From NCBI GenBank assembly GCA_023401925.1, contig JAEXDA010000034.1, forward strand, positions 16,079 through 80,078: 64,000 nt of DNA. The letters run 5' to 3'. The first letter of the stretch is position 1, and each line of letters begins with the position of its first letter. This stretch comes from Bacillota bacterium. GTDB taxonomy: Bacteria; Bacillota; UBA4882; UBA8346. The notes beneath the pieces are model-generated. The model worked only from the letters and a program-made list of their open reading frames with translations. It was not told where the DNA came from and ran no database searches. Below, piece after piece: positions 8,948 to 18,372 of this stretch. Made by a program: the position numbers and the translations under genes.

Positions 8948-9439
8948 ATGGCATCCGACTTAAGTTTTGATGTGGTCTCAAAAGTCAATCTGCAGGAGGT
9001 CGATAATGCTGTAAACCAGACTATAAAAGAGATTGAACAGCGATACGATTTTAAAGGTTGTCAAACTGAAATAACTTTGGAAAATGCAGAAATTCGGATT
9101 TTAACCAGTGATGAATTCAAAATAAAAAGTGTAATTGATATTTTACAAACGAAGTTAATTAAACGGGGGATTTCCATTAAAAACCTTGATTATGGCAAAA
9201 TCGAGGATGCTTCGGGAAACACTAAAAGGCAGCTTGTTAAAGTAAAACAGGGCATTGAAATGGAACAAGCCAAACAGATTGTTAAAGATATTAAGTCTTC
9301 AAATTTAAAAATTCAAGCGCAGATTATGAGTGACCAAGTGAGGGTTTCCGGCAAAAATAAAGATGATTTACAAACAGCCATCCAGCTTTTAAAAAGTAAA
9401 GATTATCATGTGGAATTACAATTTGTAAATTACCGTTAA
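8948..9439 (+). CDS. yajQ: YajQ family nucleotide-binding protein
   Basis: A 163-residue member of the YajQ/UPF0234 family, recognised by the N-terminal SDLSFDVVSKVNLQEVDNAV and the central GIEMEQAKQIVKDIK region. The family has two ferredoxin-like domains and binds nucleotides; a Xanthomonas member binds cyclic-di-GMP. Here it precedes a PilZ gene and lies in a window with a GGDEF enzyme, so a cyclic-di-GMP role is plausible but unproven. The ribosome binding site AAGGAG at about 8927 is rather far from the ATG. Confidence 0.88.
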   Translation: MASDLSFDVVSKVNLQEVDNAVNQTIKEIEQRYDFKGCQTEITLENAEIRILTSDEFKIKSVIDILQTKLIKRGISIKNLDYGKIEDASGNTKRQLVKVKQGIEMEQAKQIVKDIKSSNLKIQAQIMSDQVRVSGKNKDDLQTAIQLLKSKDYHVELQFVNYR

Positions 9440-9469
9440 AAAATAAAACGGAAAATTGAGGGATCGGAA

Positions 9470-9841
9470 ATGGAAAAAAGAGAGTTAGTTCGAGTGCCCT
9501 TTCAAATTGACGCCACGATTTCGGATGAAAACCGAACTGTTCAGGGGAAAATTGAAAACATCAGTCTGAAAGGCATGTTTATACTGACAGACGGTCAGTT
9601 TAAGCTTAATGATATGGTACAAGTAACTATCCACTTGGCTGGTGAGTCATCCGATTTGGAAATTGATGTCAGCGGGATCATTGTCAGGAAAAATGAAAAA
9701 GGGATCGGAGTTCGATTTGAAAAAGTTGATCTGGATTCTTTTATCCATTTAAGGAATATTGTAGCCTATAACAGTGGTGATGAAGATCAAGTGATGGATG
9801 AGTTTTGCAATTTTATCAACCATAAAGGTCAAAATAAATAA
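9470..9841 (+). CDS. PilZ-domain protein
   Basis: A 123-residue protein that is essentially one PilZ domain. It carries both ligand motifs: RELVR near the N-terminus (RxxxR) and NISLKG (D/N-x-S-x-x-G), which clamp cyclic-di-GMP in characterised members. It is likely a small receptor or adaptor. It starts 30 bases after yajQ, probably in the same transcript, and is followed by yqeK. No output domain is attached, so its target is unknown. Confidence 0.85.
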   Translation: MEKRELVRVPFQIDATISDENRTVQGKIENISLKGMFILTDGQFKLNDMVQVTIHLAGESSDLEIDVSGIIVRKNEKGIGVRFEKVDLDSFIHLRNIVAYNSGDEDQVMDEFCNFINHKGQNK

Positions 9842-9901
9842 TTTTTGAATATTCCTTATTTTCGTTTATATCTTTTTATTTCTATCTTGGAGCATCATTT
9901 T

Positions 9902-10480
9902 ATGAATCGTGATCAGATTATTCAAGTTTTAAGTCAACGTGTATCTGAAAAAAGATTGGCTCATTGTATTCGGGTTGAAGAAACGGCATTGAAGTTGGCG
10001 GACCGTTTTGAAGTGGAAAAGGACCTGGTAAGTCCAGCCGCGCTCTTGCATGACCTTTGCAGGGAGTATAGTGAAGATTTGCTCTTGAAACTGGCTATTA
10101 ATTTTGGTATAGTAATAGACGATATTGAGAAAAGAGAGCCTATTTTAATACATGGCTCTGTAGCGGCAGCGGTAGCCCGGACTGAATTAGGGATTGATGA
10201 TCCGCAAATTTTGGAGGCAATTACCCTACATATCACAGGCGGACCCAGGGTTTCTCATTTAACTAAACTCATTTACATTTCTGACTTTATAGAGCCAGGC
10301 CGTACATTTCAAGAAGCGGCGATCTTGCGCGAAGCTTCCTTACAAATAGCTCCGGAACTTCTTTTGCTGAAGGTTTATAATCGGACGTTGGAATTTCTAG
10401 TAAACAAGAATTATCTGATTCACCCTTTGGGGATTGCCGGTAGAAATGAACTTATTATGAAAGGAATTATTGAAGATTGA
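9902..10480 (+). CDS. yqeK: YqeK, HD-domain diadenosine tetraphosphate hydrolase
   Basis: HD-superfamily phosphohydrolase of 192 residues; family members cleave Ap4A symmetrically and need iron. Visible metal-site elements are HCIRVEE, LLHDLCREY (the HD pair), IHGSVAA and the later YISDFIEPGR typical of YqeK. The frame is open from a TTG at 9845, but ATG 9902 with GGAG at 9889-9892 fits the family start MNRDQI. It overlaps rsfS by 4 bases, the standard yqeK-rsfS pairing. Confidence 0.9.
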   Translation: MNRDQIIQVLSQRVSEKRLAHCIRVEETALKLADRFEVEKDLVSPAALLHDLCREYSEDLLLKLAINFGIVIDDIEKREPILIHGSVAAAVARTELGIDDPQILEAITLHITGGPRVSHLTKLIYISDFIEPGRTFQEAAILREASLQIAPELLLLKVYNRTLEFLVNKNYLIHPLGIAGRNELIMKGIIED

Positions 10481-10809
10481 AAGAAATCTTAACGCTTATT
10501 TTAGAAGCTGTTAATCAAAAAAAAGCACTGAATCCGGTGATTCTTGACTTGAGGGGTATTTCCAATATAACGGATTATTTTATAATTTGTTCCGGTAAAA
10601 CGGCAATTCAGGTTCGTTCTATCGTCGACAACATTATGGATAAATTAATCGAAGTTGATGCGCAAATTCCATTAAAAGAAGGATATCACGAAGGCTATTG
10701 GATTTTATTGGATTTGGGCAATATAGTCGTTCATGTGATGCAAGAGACCGAACGCGATTTTTATGCATTGGAAAATTTATGGCATGATGCTGAGGTTCTT
10801 AATTTATGA
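10477..10809 (+). CDS. rsfS: Ribosomal silencing factor RsfS
   Basis: A 110-residue RsfS/Iojap protein that binds uL14 and blocks subunit joining during starvation. The hallmark segment NITDYFIICSGKTAIQVRSI and the following EGYHEGYWILLDLGNIVVHVM are present. It starts at TTG 10477, overlapping the yqeK stop codon. A terminator-like hairpin follows before leuS. Confidence 0.92.
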   Translation: MKEILTLILEAVNQKKALNPVILDLRGISNITDYFIICSGKTAIQVRSIVDNIMDKLIEVDAQIPLKEGYHEGYWILLDLGNIVVHVMQETERDFYALENLWHDAEVLNL

Positions 10810-10848
10810 TTACGATGTAATTTGAATGTGGATGTTTTCGGTAACATC

Positions 10849-10877
10849 GCCCCTGGCATTTGCCGGGCTATTTTATT
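10849..10877 (+). terminator. Probable intrinsic terminator before leuS
   Basis: GCCC and GGCA pair with TGCC and GGGC around a 2-base bulge, followed by a T-rich tail. The leuS leader is too short for a T-box, so this is read as the end of the rsfS transcript. Confidence 0.6.
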
Positions 10878-10894
10878 TTTAGGGGGCCTTATTC

Positions 10895-13345
10895 ATGAGT
10901 AAAGTTGAAAAATATCATCACTCGGAAATTGAACCGAACTGGCAAAAAAAGTGGGAAGTTGATGGTTTGTACAATTCTGAAATTAACAAGGCAAAGCCCA
11001 AATATTATGCCTTAACCATGCTGCCTTACCCTAGCGGAGATTTGCACATCGGTCACTGGTATGCCATTACCCCTTCCGATGCCCACGCTCGGTTTAAAAG
11101 GATGAACGGTTATAATGTACTATTTCCAATGGGATTTGATGCATTTGGATTGCCAGCTGAAAATGCGGCTATAAAAAGGAAGATTCATCCTCATACTTGG
11201 ACCATGGGGAATATTGAAAAAATGCGCCAACAAATGAAAAGTATGGGAGCAATTTTTGATTGGCGACGCGAAATCGTTTCCTGTTTACCGGATTATTATC
11301 GTTGGACCCAATGGTTTTTCCTGAAATTTTTTGAAAAGGGGATTGCCTATAAACGTTTTGCTCCGGTTGATTTTTGTCCTGCATGTAATACGACGCTTGC
11401 AAGGGAACAAGTTTGGGGTGAGGATCGTCATTGTGAACGTTGTCAAACCCCGGTTATTAAAAAAGAGTTAAGTCAATGGTTTTTTAAGATAACCGATTAT
11501 GCTGATGAACTGTTGGATTTTTCTCAAATTGATTGGCCTGAGAGGGTCATTTCGATGCAGCAAAATTGGATAGGCCGCAGTGAAGGCGCAGAAGTGAATT
11601 TCCATACTGAGTCCGGTCAGGAGATCAAAATTTTTACAACCAGACCGGATACTTTGTGGGGGGTAACTTTTATGGTTCTTGCTCCGGAACACCCTCTGGT
11701 GCAACAAATAACCGTCCCCCAGTGTCAAGCGGAAGTTGAAGAGTATGTTGCCCAAGCCGCCAGACAATCCGAAATTGAACGTTTGGCAACTACAAAAGAA
11801 AAAACCGGTGTTTTTACCGGAGCATATGCTATAAACCCAGTCAATGGGGAAAAGGTTCCCATATGGATTGCCGACTATGTCATGATGGGTTATGGTACGG
11901 GGGCGATTATGGCAGTACCCGCCCATGACGAGCGGGATTTTGACTTTGCCCAAAAATTCAACCTACCCATTACCATAGTGATTGCGCCCAATGGCTGGAC
12001 TGGGCAGGAAACTTTGAATGAAGCTCACACTGGAGTTGAAGAAGGGAAACTCGTAAATTCCGGTCAATTCAACGGCACACCGGCTGTGAAAGCCAAGGCT
12101 GCTGTTACATCTTGGTTGTCCGAGCAGGATATTGGCAAGAAGACGGTTAATTACCGCTTGCGTGACTGGTTAATTAGCCGTCAACGTTATTGGGGCGCCC
12201 CGATTCCGATCATTTATTGTGAAAAATGTGGTGCTGTTCCGGTTCCTGAAAAAGATTTACCTGTATTGTTACCGGAAGATGCCGAATTTTTGCCAACCGG
12301 GGAATCCCCCTTGAAATATCATGACGGATTCCGTAAAACCGCTTGTCCAAAATGCGGTGGTCCCGCTGAACGGGAAACAGATACCATGGATACCTTTATG
12401 TGTTCATCCTGGTATCCCTATGGTTATTTAAGTCCCTATTACCAAGGAGATGTTCCGTTTAACCCGGAGGAAGGAAAATATTGGCTGCCAATTGATCTTT
12501 ATACCGGAGGAATTGAACATGCCTGTATGCACCTTATTTATATTCGTTTTTTTACGAAAGCTATGCGCGATTTAGGATTGGTTGATTTCGACGAACCGGT
12601 AGTCAAGTTACGAAACCAAGGAATCATCCTTGGGGAAGACAGCGAAAAAATGAGTAAATCAAGGGGAAATGTTGTAGCTCCTGATGATTTAGTTCGAAAA
12701 TATGGTGCTGATGCTGTTCGGGCGTATTTAATGTTCGGATGGCGCTGGGAACAGGGAGGACCTTGGGACGGTAAAGGAGTCGAAGGTATCTATCGCTTTT
12801 TGAACCGGGTTTGGGACTTGGCTTTGGAAGAAGCTCCGGTAGAAAATTCACCTGAAGCTGAAAAAGTTTTGCGACGGAAAACTCACCAAACCATCGCCAA
12901 GGCGACGAAAGAAATCGAGAATTTTTCTTTCAATACTTACCTGGCTTCTTTAATGGAACTTTCAAACGTGATGGCCAAATATAAAGCTGAAGTTTATGAA
13001 ACTGTTGCCTGGAAGGAATCTGTCAAAACCTTACTTCTTTTAATGGCACCGGCTTGTCCTCACATTACAGAAGAGATTTGGGCACGACTTGGGCTTCCTT
13101 ATTCCATTCATAATCAAAGTTGGCCCCAATTCGATCCCGATTTGGCTGCTGAGGAGACAGTAGAGATTGTTCTACAAATTAATGGAAAAATTCGTGAAAA
13201 ATTAGTGGTTCCTATCCATTGTTCTACGGAAGAGCTCCAGAATATGGCCATGCAAAGTGAGGTAATTCAAAAAGCAATCGTTGGCAAAACAGTGAAAAAA
13301 GTGATTGCTGTACCCGATCGTTTGGTAAATGTGGTTATCGTATAA
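10895..13345 (+). CDS. leuS: Leucyl-tRNA synthetase
   Basis: Class I aminoacyl-tRNA synthetase of 816 residues, normal length. It shows the HIGH motif in PYPSGDLHIGHW (about residue 50), Cys pairs (CPAC, CERC) in the Zn-finger region, the CP1 editing domain with TTRPDTLWGVTF and GTGAIMAVPAHDERD, the second CxxC pair (CEKC, CPKC), and KMSKS in DSEKMSKSRGN near residue 584. ATG 10895 follows an AGGGGG ribosome binding site. No T-box leader is present, unlike many Firmicutes leuS genes, so it may be constitutive. Confidence 0.97.
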   Translation: MSKVEKYHHSEIEPNWQKKWEVDGLYNSEINKAKPKYYALTMLPYPSGDLHIGHWYAITPSDAHARFKRMNGYNVLFPMGFDAFGLPAENAAIKRKIHPHTWTMGNIEKMRQQMKSMGAIFDWRREIVSCLPDYYRWTQWFFLKFFEKGIAYKRFAPVDFCPACNTTLAREQVWGEDRHCERCQTPVIKKELSQWFFKITDYADELLDFSQIDWPERVISMQQNWIGRSEGAEVNFHTESGQEIKIFTTRPDTLWGVTFMVLAPEHPLVQQITVPQCQAEVEEYVAQAARQSEIERLATTKEKTGVFTGAYAINPVNGEKVPIWIADYVMMGYGTGAIMAVPAHDERDFDFAQKFNLPITIVIAPNGWTGQETLNEAHTGVEEGKLVNSGQFNGTPAVKAKAAVTSWLSEQDIGKKTVNYRLRDWLISRQRYWGAPIPIIYCEKCGAVPVPEKDLPVLLPEDAEFLPTGESPLKYHDGFRKTACPKCGGPAERETDTMDTFMCSSWYPYGYLSPYYQGDVPFNPEEGKYWLPIDLYTGGIEHACMHLIYIRFFTKAMRDLGLVDFDEPVVKLRNQGIILGEDSEKMSKSRGNVVAPDDLVRKYGADAVRAYLMFGWRWEQGGPWDGKGVEGIYRFLNRVWDLALEEAPVENSPEAEKVLRRKTHQTIAKATKEIENFSFNTYLASLMELSNVMAKYKAEVYETVAWKESVKTLLLLMAPACPHITEEIWARLGLPYSIHNQSWPQFDPDLAAEETVEIVLQINGKIREKLVVPIHCSTEELQNMAMQSEVIQKAIVGKTVKKVIAVPDRLVNVVIV

Positions 13346-13369
13346 TAGGGTTAAGGGCATTTTATACAA

Positions 13370-13948
13370 ATGAGGCCGGTAAAGGACATGGATGTTTTTA
13401 AAATACCTATTGTGTTAAGACCTGAACTGAGAAAGACGATTCAGGCTCGTTTTATCGGTAATGAGTGTCTGATTCAGTTTCCAAGTGTATGGTTAAAAAG
13501 AAAAAAATATTTAGTGATGATGATTGATCGGGTTTATTGGCGACTGCTGGCTCATATTTCAATCGATATGTTAAGGAAACGAACCGCAGAATTAAACCAG
13601 CAATACTTTGGCTTCAATTATCAAGGCGTCCACTATCATCGTCAATTTGGAAGATGGGGCTCCTGTTCTACTTTAAGGAATATTAATTTATCTCACCGAT
13701 TGATTGGAGCCCCTGAACAGTTTAGCGATTATGTGATTATTCACGAACTTGCTCATCTTAAATACCTGAATCATGGTAAGGATTTTTGGAATTTAGTCAC
13801 CGGTACGGGTGCAGATCCAAAAAAAATTCGCAGCGAAATTTTTTTGTATGGTCAAAGCTGGCAAAATAAATATTATCAGTGGTATCGGCAAATTTTGAAT
13901 TTAATTGATTCCATGAATTTCAAAAAACAAATGAATCAAAAGCAGTAA
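13370..13948 (+). CDS. YgjP/DUF45-type zinc metallopeptidase
   Basis: A 192-residue protein with the HExxH zinc motif in VIIHELAHLKYLNHGKDFW, where the downstream NHGKDFW supplies the third ligand typical of the YgjP/M48-like group. The segment GRWGSCSTLRNINLSHRL is also characteristic. The substrate is not known for this family. The start may be ATG 13370 or ATG 13388; neither has an ideal ribosome binding site. It is a cytosolic-type sequence with no signal peptide, and a strong terminator follows. Confidence 0.8.
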   Translation: MRPVKDMDVFKIPIVLRPELRKTIQARFIGNECLIQFPSVWLKRKKYLVMMIDRVYWRLLAHISIDMLRKRTAELNQQYFGFNYQGVHYHRQFGRWGSCSTLRNINLSHRLIGAPEQFSDYVIIHELAHLKYLNHGKDFWNLVTGTGADPKKIRSEIFLYGQSWQNKYYQWYRQILNLIDSMNFKKQMNQKQ

Positions 13949-13984
13949 ATTTGTTAATACCCAAAGAACGATGGCAAAACAGTT

Positions 13985-14010
13985 AGCCCGGGGAAACCCC
14001 GGGCTTTTTT
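13985..14010 (+). terminator. Strong intrinsic terminator
   Basis: The 9-bp perfect stem AGCCCGGGG/CCCCGGGCT with an AAA loop is followed by six T. It isolates the housekeeping block from spoIVB. Confidence 0.93.
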
Positions 14011-14112
14011 GTTTGAATAAAGCCCCAGTTAAAAGGGGATTTTATCCTTAGAGTTCGCGGATGTTTTAGTATGGTCTTCGAATCCAAAAATCTACTCTGG
14101 GGATGTGTCCTA

Positions 14113-15420
14113 TTGAAATTTTTAAAAATAAATCGCAAACGGATCATTTATCTATGGCTCTTCGTAGGATTTTTCATCATTTTAAGCGGTTCGTGTTTAC
14201 TGCAAATCTCTCAGTTGCCTCTAAATTTGAAAGTCTCCCCGGGGCAAAAGATAAAACTTTCGGCTTATTTTCCTTTAAGCTTTTATACCGTTCATCAAAG
14301 TATCAAAGCACATTTATCAGAAATATCCGTTCAATCATCGCCGTTATTGTCCAATAACCTTATTGTAAATTCGCCAAAAAGTGAAGAATTTGATGTCCAA
14401 ATTCGTTTATTAGGTGCGATTCCGGTAAAAAAACTCCATGTGGAAATTACCAAACCGACCATGGTGATCCCAGGAGGACAAGCTATTGGGGTTTTGTTTT
14501 CCAGCAAAGGGGTAGTGATTATCGGTCACTTATCCCTTAAAGGGATTGATGGGCAAACATATTATCCGGCGAAAGATGCCGATTTGCAGATTGGAGATAT
14601 TTTGCTTGCTATGAACGATATGCCTGTTAATCGTGTGGATGAAGTTGAATACCAATTAAGAAACTATCAACCTGAGCACAAATATATAAAATTAACAATT
14701 TCACGGCGGGGTAAACAGATTCACACCAATATTAGACCGGTATATTGTGCACAAAATGGTACCGTTCCCCATTACATGCTTGGCATTTATATTGAAGATC
14801 CGGCTGCCGGAGTTGGAACACTAACTTGTTATGATCCTCTGACCCAGCGTTTTGCGGGGCTAGGGCACCGAATTGCTGAATTTGCCGGTAAAAAAGGGAT
14901 TCCATTTAATCAGGGCGAAATTGTTCTTGCCAAGATCAATGGGGTTAGAGTGGGGATACCAGGCCAGCCTGGCGAAAAAGTTGGAGTATTCAATTCCTTA
15001 ACCCATCCCCTTGGTAAAATTGAAAAAAACAGCCGTTTCGGGATTTATGGCCATTTTTATGAAAGGGTTTCTTACAGCCTGGATACTCCAATTCCAGCAG
15101 CTTATTGTTCTGAAGTTACTGTGGGGCCTGCTCAAATCTATACTGTTATTCGCGGCACCAAAATTGAACATTTTAACGTTGAAATTGTAAAAGTATACCG
15201 TCAAGATGCACCAAGAGATAAAGGAATGGTTTTAAAGGTAGTAGACCCCTTACTGCTTAAATTAACCGGAGGAATTATTCAAGGAATGAGCGGAAGTCCC
15301 ATTATTCAACGGGGGAAATTCGTCGGGGCTGTAACTCACGTTCTTGTCAATGACCCGACAAAGGGTTACGGAGTCTTGGCGGAATGGATGATTCAAGAAA
15401 TGAATGGAACAGCATCCTAG
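14113..15420 (+). CDS. spoIVB: SpoIVB, sporulation signalling serine protease
   Basis: SpoIVB is made in the forespore and triggers pro-sigma-K processing in the mother cell. The product has an N-terminal membrane helix (about 10-30), a PDZ domain (about 120-210) and a C-terminal S55 peptidase domain. The catalytic serine lies in GMSGSPIIQ near residue 393, and the catalytic His is probably in the GLGHRIAE region. The frame is open from 14071, but TTG 14113 with GGGGATG at 14098-14104 gives a 435-residue protein, close to the family length. spoIVB directly precedes spo0A, the classical arrangement. Confidence 0.95.
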   Translation: MKFLKINRKRIIYLWLFVGFFIILSGSCLLQISQLPLNLKVSPGQKIKLSAYFPLSFYTVHQSIKAHLSEISVQSSPLLSNNLIVNSPKSEEFDVQIRLLGAIPVKKLHVEITKPTMVIPGGQAIGVLFSSKGVVIIGHLSLKGIDGQTYYPAKDADLQIGDILLAMNDMPVNRVDEVEYQLRNYQPEHKYIKLTISRRGKQIHTNIRPVYCAQNGTVPHYMLGIYIEDPAAGVGTLTCYDPLTQRFAGLGHRIAEFAGKKGIPFNQGEIVLAKINGVRVGIPGQPGEKVGVFNSLTHPLGKIEKNSRFGIYGHFYERVSYSLDTPIPAAYCSEVTVGPAQIYTVIRGTKIEHFNVEIVKVYRQDAPRDKGMVLKVVDPLLLKLTGGIIQGMSGSPIIQRGKFVGAVTHVLVNDPTKGYGVLAEWMIQEMNGTAS

Positions 15421-15440
15421 CAGGGATGCTTTATTTTTTT
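15411..15440 (+). terminator. Terminator overlapping the spoIVB stop codon
   Basis: The stem AGCATCC/GGATGCT is followed by a long T-rich tract. The 5' arm lies within the last spoIVB codons, so spo0A should have its own promoter. Confidence 0.8.
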
Positions 15441-15463
15441 GTTTTTAAATATCCTAGAAAGAA

Positions 15464-15492
15464 AAAGGAATTTTTTACGAAATAGCGAAAAA
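15464..15492 (+). promoter_or_regulatory. Candidate sigma-H promoter of spo0A
   Basis: AAAGGAATT at 15464-15472 fits the sigma-H -35 pattern RnAGGAwWW. AGCGAAAAA at 15484-15492, 11 bases later, fits RnnGAATww with one mismatch. It lies about 40 bases before the spo0A ATG and after the spoIVB terminator. The sequence match is seen; sigma-H use is inferred from Bacillus. Confidence 0.4.
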
Positions 15493-15532
15493 TACTTCAT
15501 AAATTCTATATGAATGATTGAGGTAGAAAAAA

Positions 15533-16309
15533 ATGCAATCTATCCGAGTTGGGATAGCAGATGATAACCGGGATTTTTGCCAGTTACTCCAAGACTTTTT
15601 TTCAACACGGTCAGAAATTGAAGTCGTGGCAACTGCTTATAATGGTTTCGATATCATTAAAATTCTCCCACAAGTCACGATGGATGTGTTATTATTGGAT
15701 ATGATAATGCCCCAGATGGACGGGCTTGGAGTACTACAATGGCTCAGGGAACATCCCGAAATTCATCGGCCGAAAATAATCATTTTTTCAGCATTTGGTC
15801 AAGAAGAAATCGCCCGCAATGCCGTAACTCTTGGAGTTGATTATTATGTTTTAAAGCCTTTTGATTTGGAAACATTGACGAAGCGCATTAGCGAAGTCGT
15901 AAAGGGCATGAATGATATCACAGTTACGAGACGCAAACCTACCAGTTATTCCCGGGATTTAGAACTTGAAGTGAGCAGGATTATTCAAAGCTTAAATATT
16001 CCGCCTCATTTTAAAGGTTATTCGTACTTGCGGGATGCTATTATTATGGCTAGCCAGGAACCGGGGCTGATTAATGAAGTGACCAAAAAGCTTTATCCTT
16101 TAATTGCTGAACAATACCATACTACCATGAACCGGGTAGAACGGGCCATGAGGTTTGCTATTGAAACAGCATGGAATAAGGGAGACGTACAGACTTTACA
16201 TAATTTATTTGGGTATTGTGTGGATGATAAAAAAGGCAAACCAACCAATGCTTCATTTATCGCGAAGATCTCCGATAAAATGCGGTTGGAGAAGAATATT
16301 AGAAGGTGA
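15533..16309 (+). CDS. spo0A: Spo0A, master regulator of sporulation
   Basis: Response regulator of 258 residues. The receiver domain (1-120) has the acidic pocket Asp10-Asp11, the phosphorylation site Asp56 (LLLDMIMP) and the conserved Lys in KPF. The C-terminal DNA-binding domain (about 145-258) contains the Spo0A signature VTKKLYPLIAEQY, then RVERAMRFAIETAWNKG and ASFIAKISDKMR. Length and both domains are intact. The gene follows spoIVB and is adjacent to steA, its stop codon abutting the steA ATG, so steA is probably co-expressed. Confidence 0.98.
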   Translation: MQSIRVGIADDNRDFCQLLQDFFSTRSEIEVVATAYNGFDIIKILPQVTMDVLLLDMIMPQMDGLGVLQWLREHPEIHRPKIIIFSAFGQEEIARNAVTLGVDYYVLKPFDLETLTKRISEVVKGMNDITVTRRKPTSYSRDLELEVSRIIQSLNIPPHFKGYSYLRDAIIMASQEPGLINEVTKKLYPLIAEQYHTTMNRVERAMRFAIETAWNKGDVQTLHNLFGYCVDDKKGKPTNASFIAKISDKMRLEKNIRR

Positions 16310-17437
16310 ATGGGTTTGGATTGTAAGGCAATAGCACGTATTGATGTTCGCACAAAGAATTTGGCCAAACGTATTCGGCCCGGAGAGATTGCCGTTCTTG
16401 ATCATGCGGATATTGATCAAGTCTCTGCCGATTCACTGATTAAAGCAAGAATCAAAATGATCATTAATGCCAGTCCATCTCAAACAGGCCGTTACCCAAA
16501 TCCGGGTCCTGCTTTTTTGCTGCAAGAAGGAATTATGATTCTTGATGATGTCGGCAAAGAGATTTTCCAAAAAGTTCACGAAGGGGATTTATTAGAAATT
16601 CGTGGAAACCAAATTTGGAAAGAAGAAGTCTTGGTCGCTGAAGGCCAATTTCTGGAGCTGGATGCTGTTCTTAAAAATATAAAAAAGCTCCGACATATGC
16701 AAGCCAATGAATTAGATAAATTTATCCACAACACCCTTGAATATGCAATGAAAGAAAAGGATTTGATTTTGGGTACTCTGGAGATGCCCGAAGTAAAAAC
16801 AAAGTTTGAAGGTAAACCTGTTTTGGTTGTGGTTCGCGGGCAGAATTACCGTGAGGATTTAACGATTATCAAATCTTATATCGATGATGTCAATCCCGTA
16901 TTAATCGGTGTTGATGGAGGCGCCGATGCTCTTTTGGAGTTTGGATATATACCGGATATCATTATCGGGGACATGGATAGTGTTACTGATTCGGCCTTAA
17001 AGTGCGGCGCCGAAATCATTGTTCATGCTTACACGGATGGCAGAGCGCCAGGATTGAGCAGAGTTGAGAAATTAAATTTGGTCGCGAAAATTTTTCCGGC
17101 CCCTGGCACCAGCGAAGATATCGCTTTATTGTTAGCCTTTGAAAAAGGGGCGGATTTGATCGTTGCCGTGGGTACTCACACCAGTATGGTTGACTTTCTT
17201 GAAAAAGGACGGGCTGGGATGGGAAGTACTTTCTTAGTCCGCTTAAAAGTTGGATCTATTTTAGTAGATGCCCGGGGAGTCAGCAAAATTTATCAAGGCC
17301 GAATTAAGCTTAGTTATTTATTTCAAATCGCAATTGCCGGAATTCTAACGATTATTATTGTTTTTTCTCAGTTACAATGGTCAAGGGATTTATTTCGAAC
17401 TTTTTGGCTACAATTAAAGATATGGTTTGGTTTTTAA
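16310..17437 (+). CDS. steA: SteA-like cytokinetic ring protein
   Basis: A 375-residue protein of the SteA family, formerly annotated as a thiamine pyrophosphokinase relative. The central part (about 165-285) carries the pyrophosphokinase-like segments GVDGGADALLEFG and IIGDMDSVTD. A C-terminal membrane helix (about 340-360, IAIAGILTIIIVF) anchors it. In Corynebacterium SteA and SteB localise to the division septum. Here the gene begins at the base after spo0A ends and is followed by a SteB-like gene, conserving the pair. A role in septation or envelope assembly is inferred. Confidence 0.8.
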   Translation: MGLDCKAIARIDVRTKNLAKRIRPGEIAVLDHADIDQVSADSLIKARIKMIINASPSQTGRYPNPGPAFLLQEGIMILDDVGKEIFQKVHEGDLLEIRGNQIWKEEVLVAEGQFLELDAVLKNIKKLRHMQANELDKFIHNTLEYAMKEKDLILGTLEMPEVKTKFEGKPVLVVVRGQNYREDLTIIKSYIDDVNPVLIGVDGGADALLEFGYIPDIIIGDMDSVTDSALKCGAEIIVHAYTDGRAPGLSRVEKLNLVAKIFPAPGTSEDIALLLAFEKGADLIVAVGTHTSMVDFLEKGRAGMGSTFLVRLKVGSILVDARGVSKIYQGRIKLSYLFQIAIAGILTIIIVFSQLQWSRDLFRTFWLQLKIWFGF

Positions 17438-17462
17438 GAGTCTATAAATTTGGGGGATCTTT

Positions 17463-18356
17463 ATGATTATCGATTTGCGTTATCATGTTGTTTCTTTAGT
17501 CTCGGTCTTTTTGGCACTGGGGCTTGGTATTATAATTGGCGCCAATTTGGGCGTTTCCGGCAGTCCTCACTTTGAGAAACAAATTCAGCACTTGGAACAA
17601 ACCTATCAGAAAATTCGTGAAGACCAAAAGTTATTACGGACCTCATTACAAGTTAAAGACAATGAAATCGATATTGCCAACCAATTTCAAAAAGCAATCG
17701 TTCCAAATCTTATAACGAACCGATTACTTGGTAAAAGAATTGCCATCATTCGGACAAATTCTTCGGTTGATTTTAAATATGCCAGGCAATTGTTTAATCT
17801 TTTACGCCAAGCTGGAGCTGAAGTAACATCGATAACTACTTTTAATCAAACGATCAATCTTAGCGACAATCAACTTAAAAATGAAATTAATGGAGCATTT
17901 GAATTCACTCAATCCGATGATAAAACTTTAAATTCCCGCATATTTACTAAATTAGCCCAAATCATCACCAACGGTCAAAGCAGCTCTCAATTGATCTTTA
18001 TGCAAAATAAGGAGTTAATCCAGTTATGGGGAGATTATAATCGGGGTTATGTTGATACGATTGTGTTTTTGGGGGGAGGCGTGAATCCGGAAAGTGATTA
18101 TCAAGCTGCAATTGACGGGCCTTTATTGGATGCATTTCAAAATATTAAAGTTGCGAAATTTGGAGTAGAGCCTAGTTTTGTAACTCAGTCTTACATGCAC
18201 TTATACCAGTCCAAATGTCAAGGAACCGTTGATAATATTGATACCCCTCCTGGGGAGGTAACTTTGGTTTATTTATTGGCTTCCGGGAAAAAAGGATTTT
18301 ATGGTGTAAAAGATACAGCCCGTTCGTTTATCCCGGAATTTAAGCTTAATTATTAA
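17463..18356 (+). CDS. SteB/MctB-type membrane-anchored coiled-coil protein
   Basis: A 297-residue protein with the family N-terminus MIIDLRYHVVSLVSVFLALG, a single membrane helix (about 10-30) and a predicted coiled coil (about 35-75, EKQIQHLEQTYQKIREDQK). The rest is an extracytoplasmic alpha/beta domain. Databases often call this family copper transporter (MctB) or SteB. Its position directly after steA favours the SteB reading: partner of SteA at the envelope. No metal motif argues for copper transport. Confidence 0.75.
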   Translation: MIIDLRYHVVSLVSVFLALGLGIIIGANLGVSGSPHFEKQIQHLEQTYQKIREDQKLLRTSLQVKDNEIDIANQFQKAIVPNLITNRLLGKRIAIIRTNSSVDFKYARQLFNLLRQAGAEVTSITTFNQTINLSDNQLKNEINGAFEFTQSDDKTLNSRIFTKLAQIITNGQSSSQLIFMQNKELIQLWGDYNRGYVDTIVFLGGGVNPESDYQAAIDGPLLDAFQNIKVAKFGVEPSFVTQSYMHLYQSKCQGTVDNIDTPPGEVTLVYLLASGKKGFYGVKDTARSFIPEFKLNY

Positions 18357-18372
18357 TATTGAAAAACGGGAA

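Noticed and set aside
10810..10894. T-box riboswitch in front of leuS
   Set aside because: The leader is only 85 bases, with no T-box sequence or specifier stem; it holds an ordinary terminator.
17463..18356. Copper transporter
   Set aside because: Family names in databases suggest it, but there is no metal-binding motif and the steA neighbour points to the SteB role.
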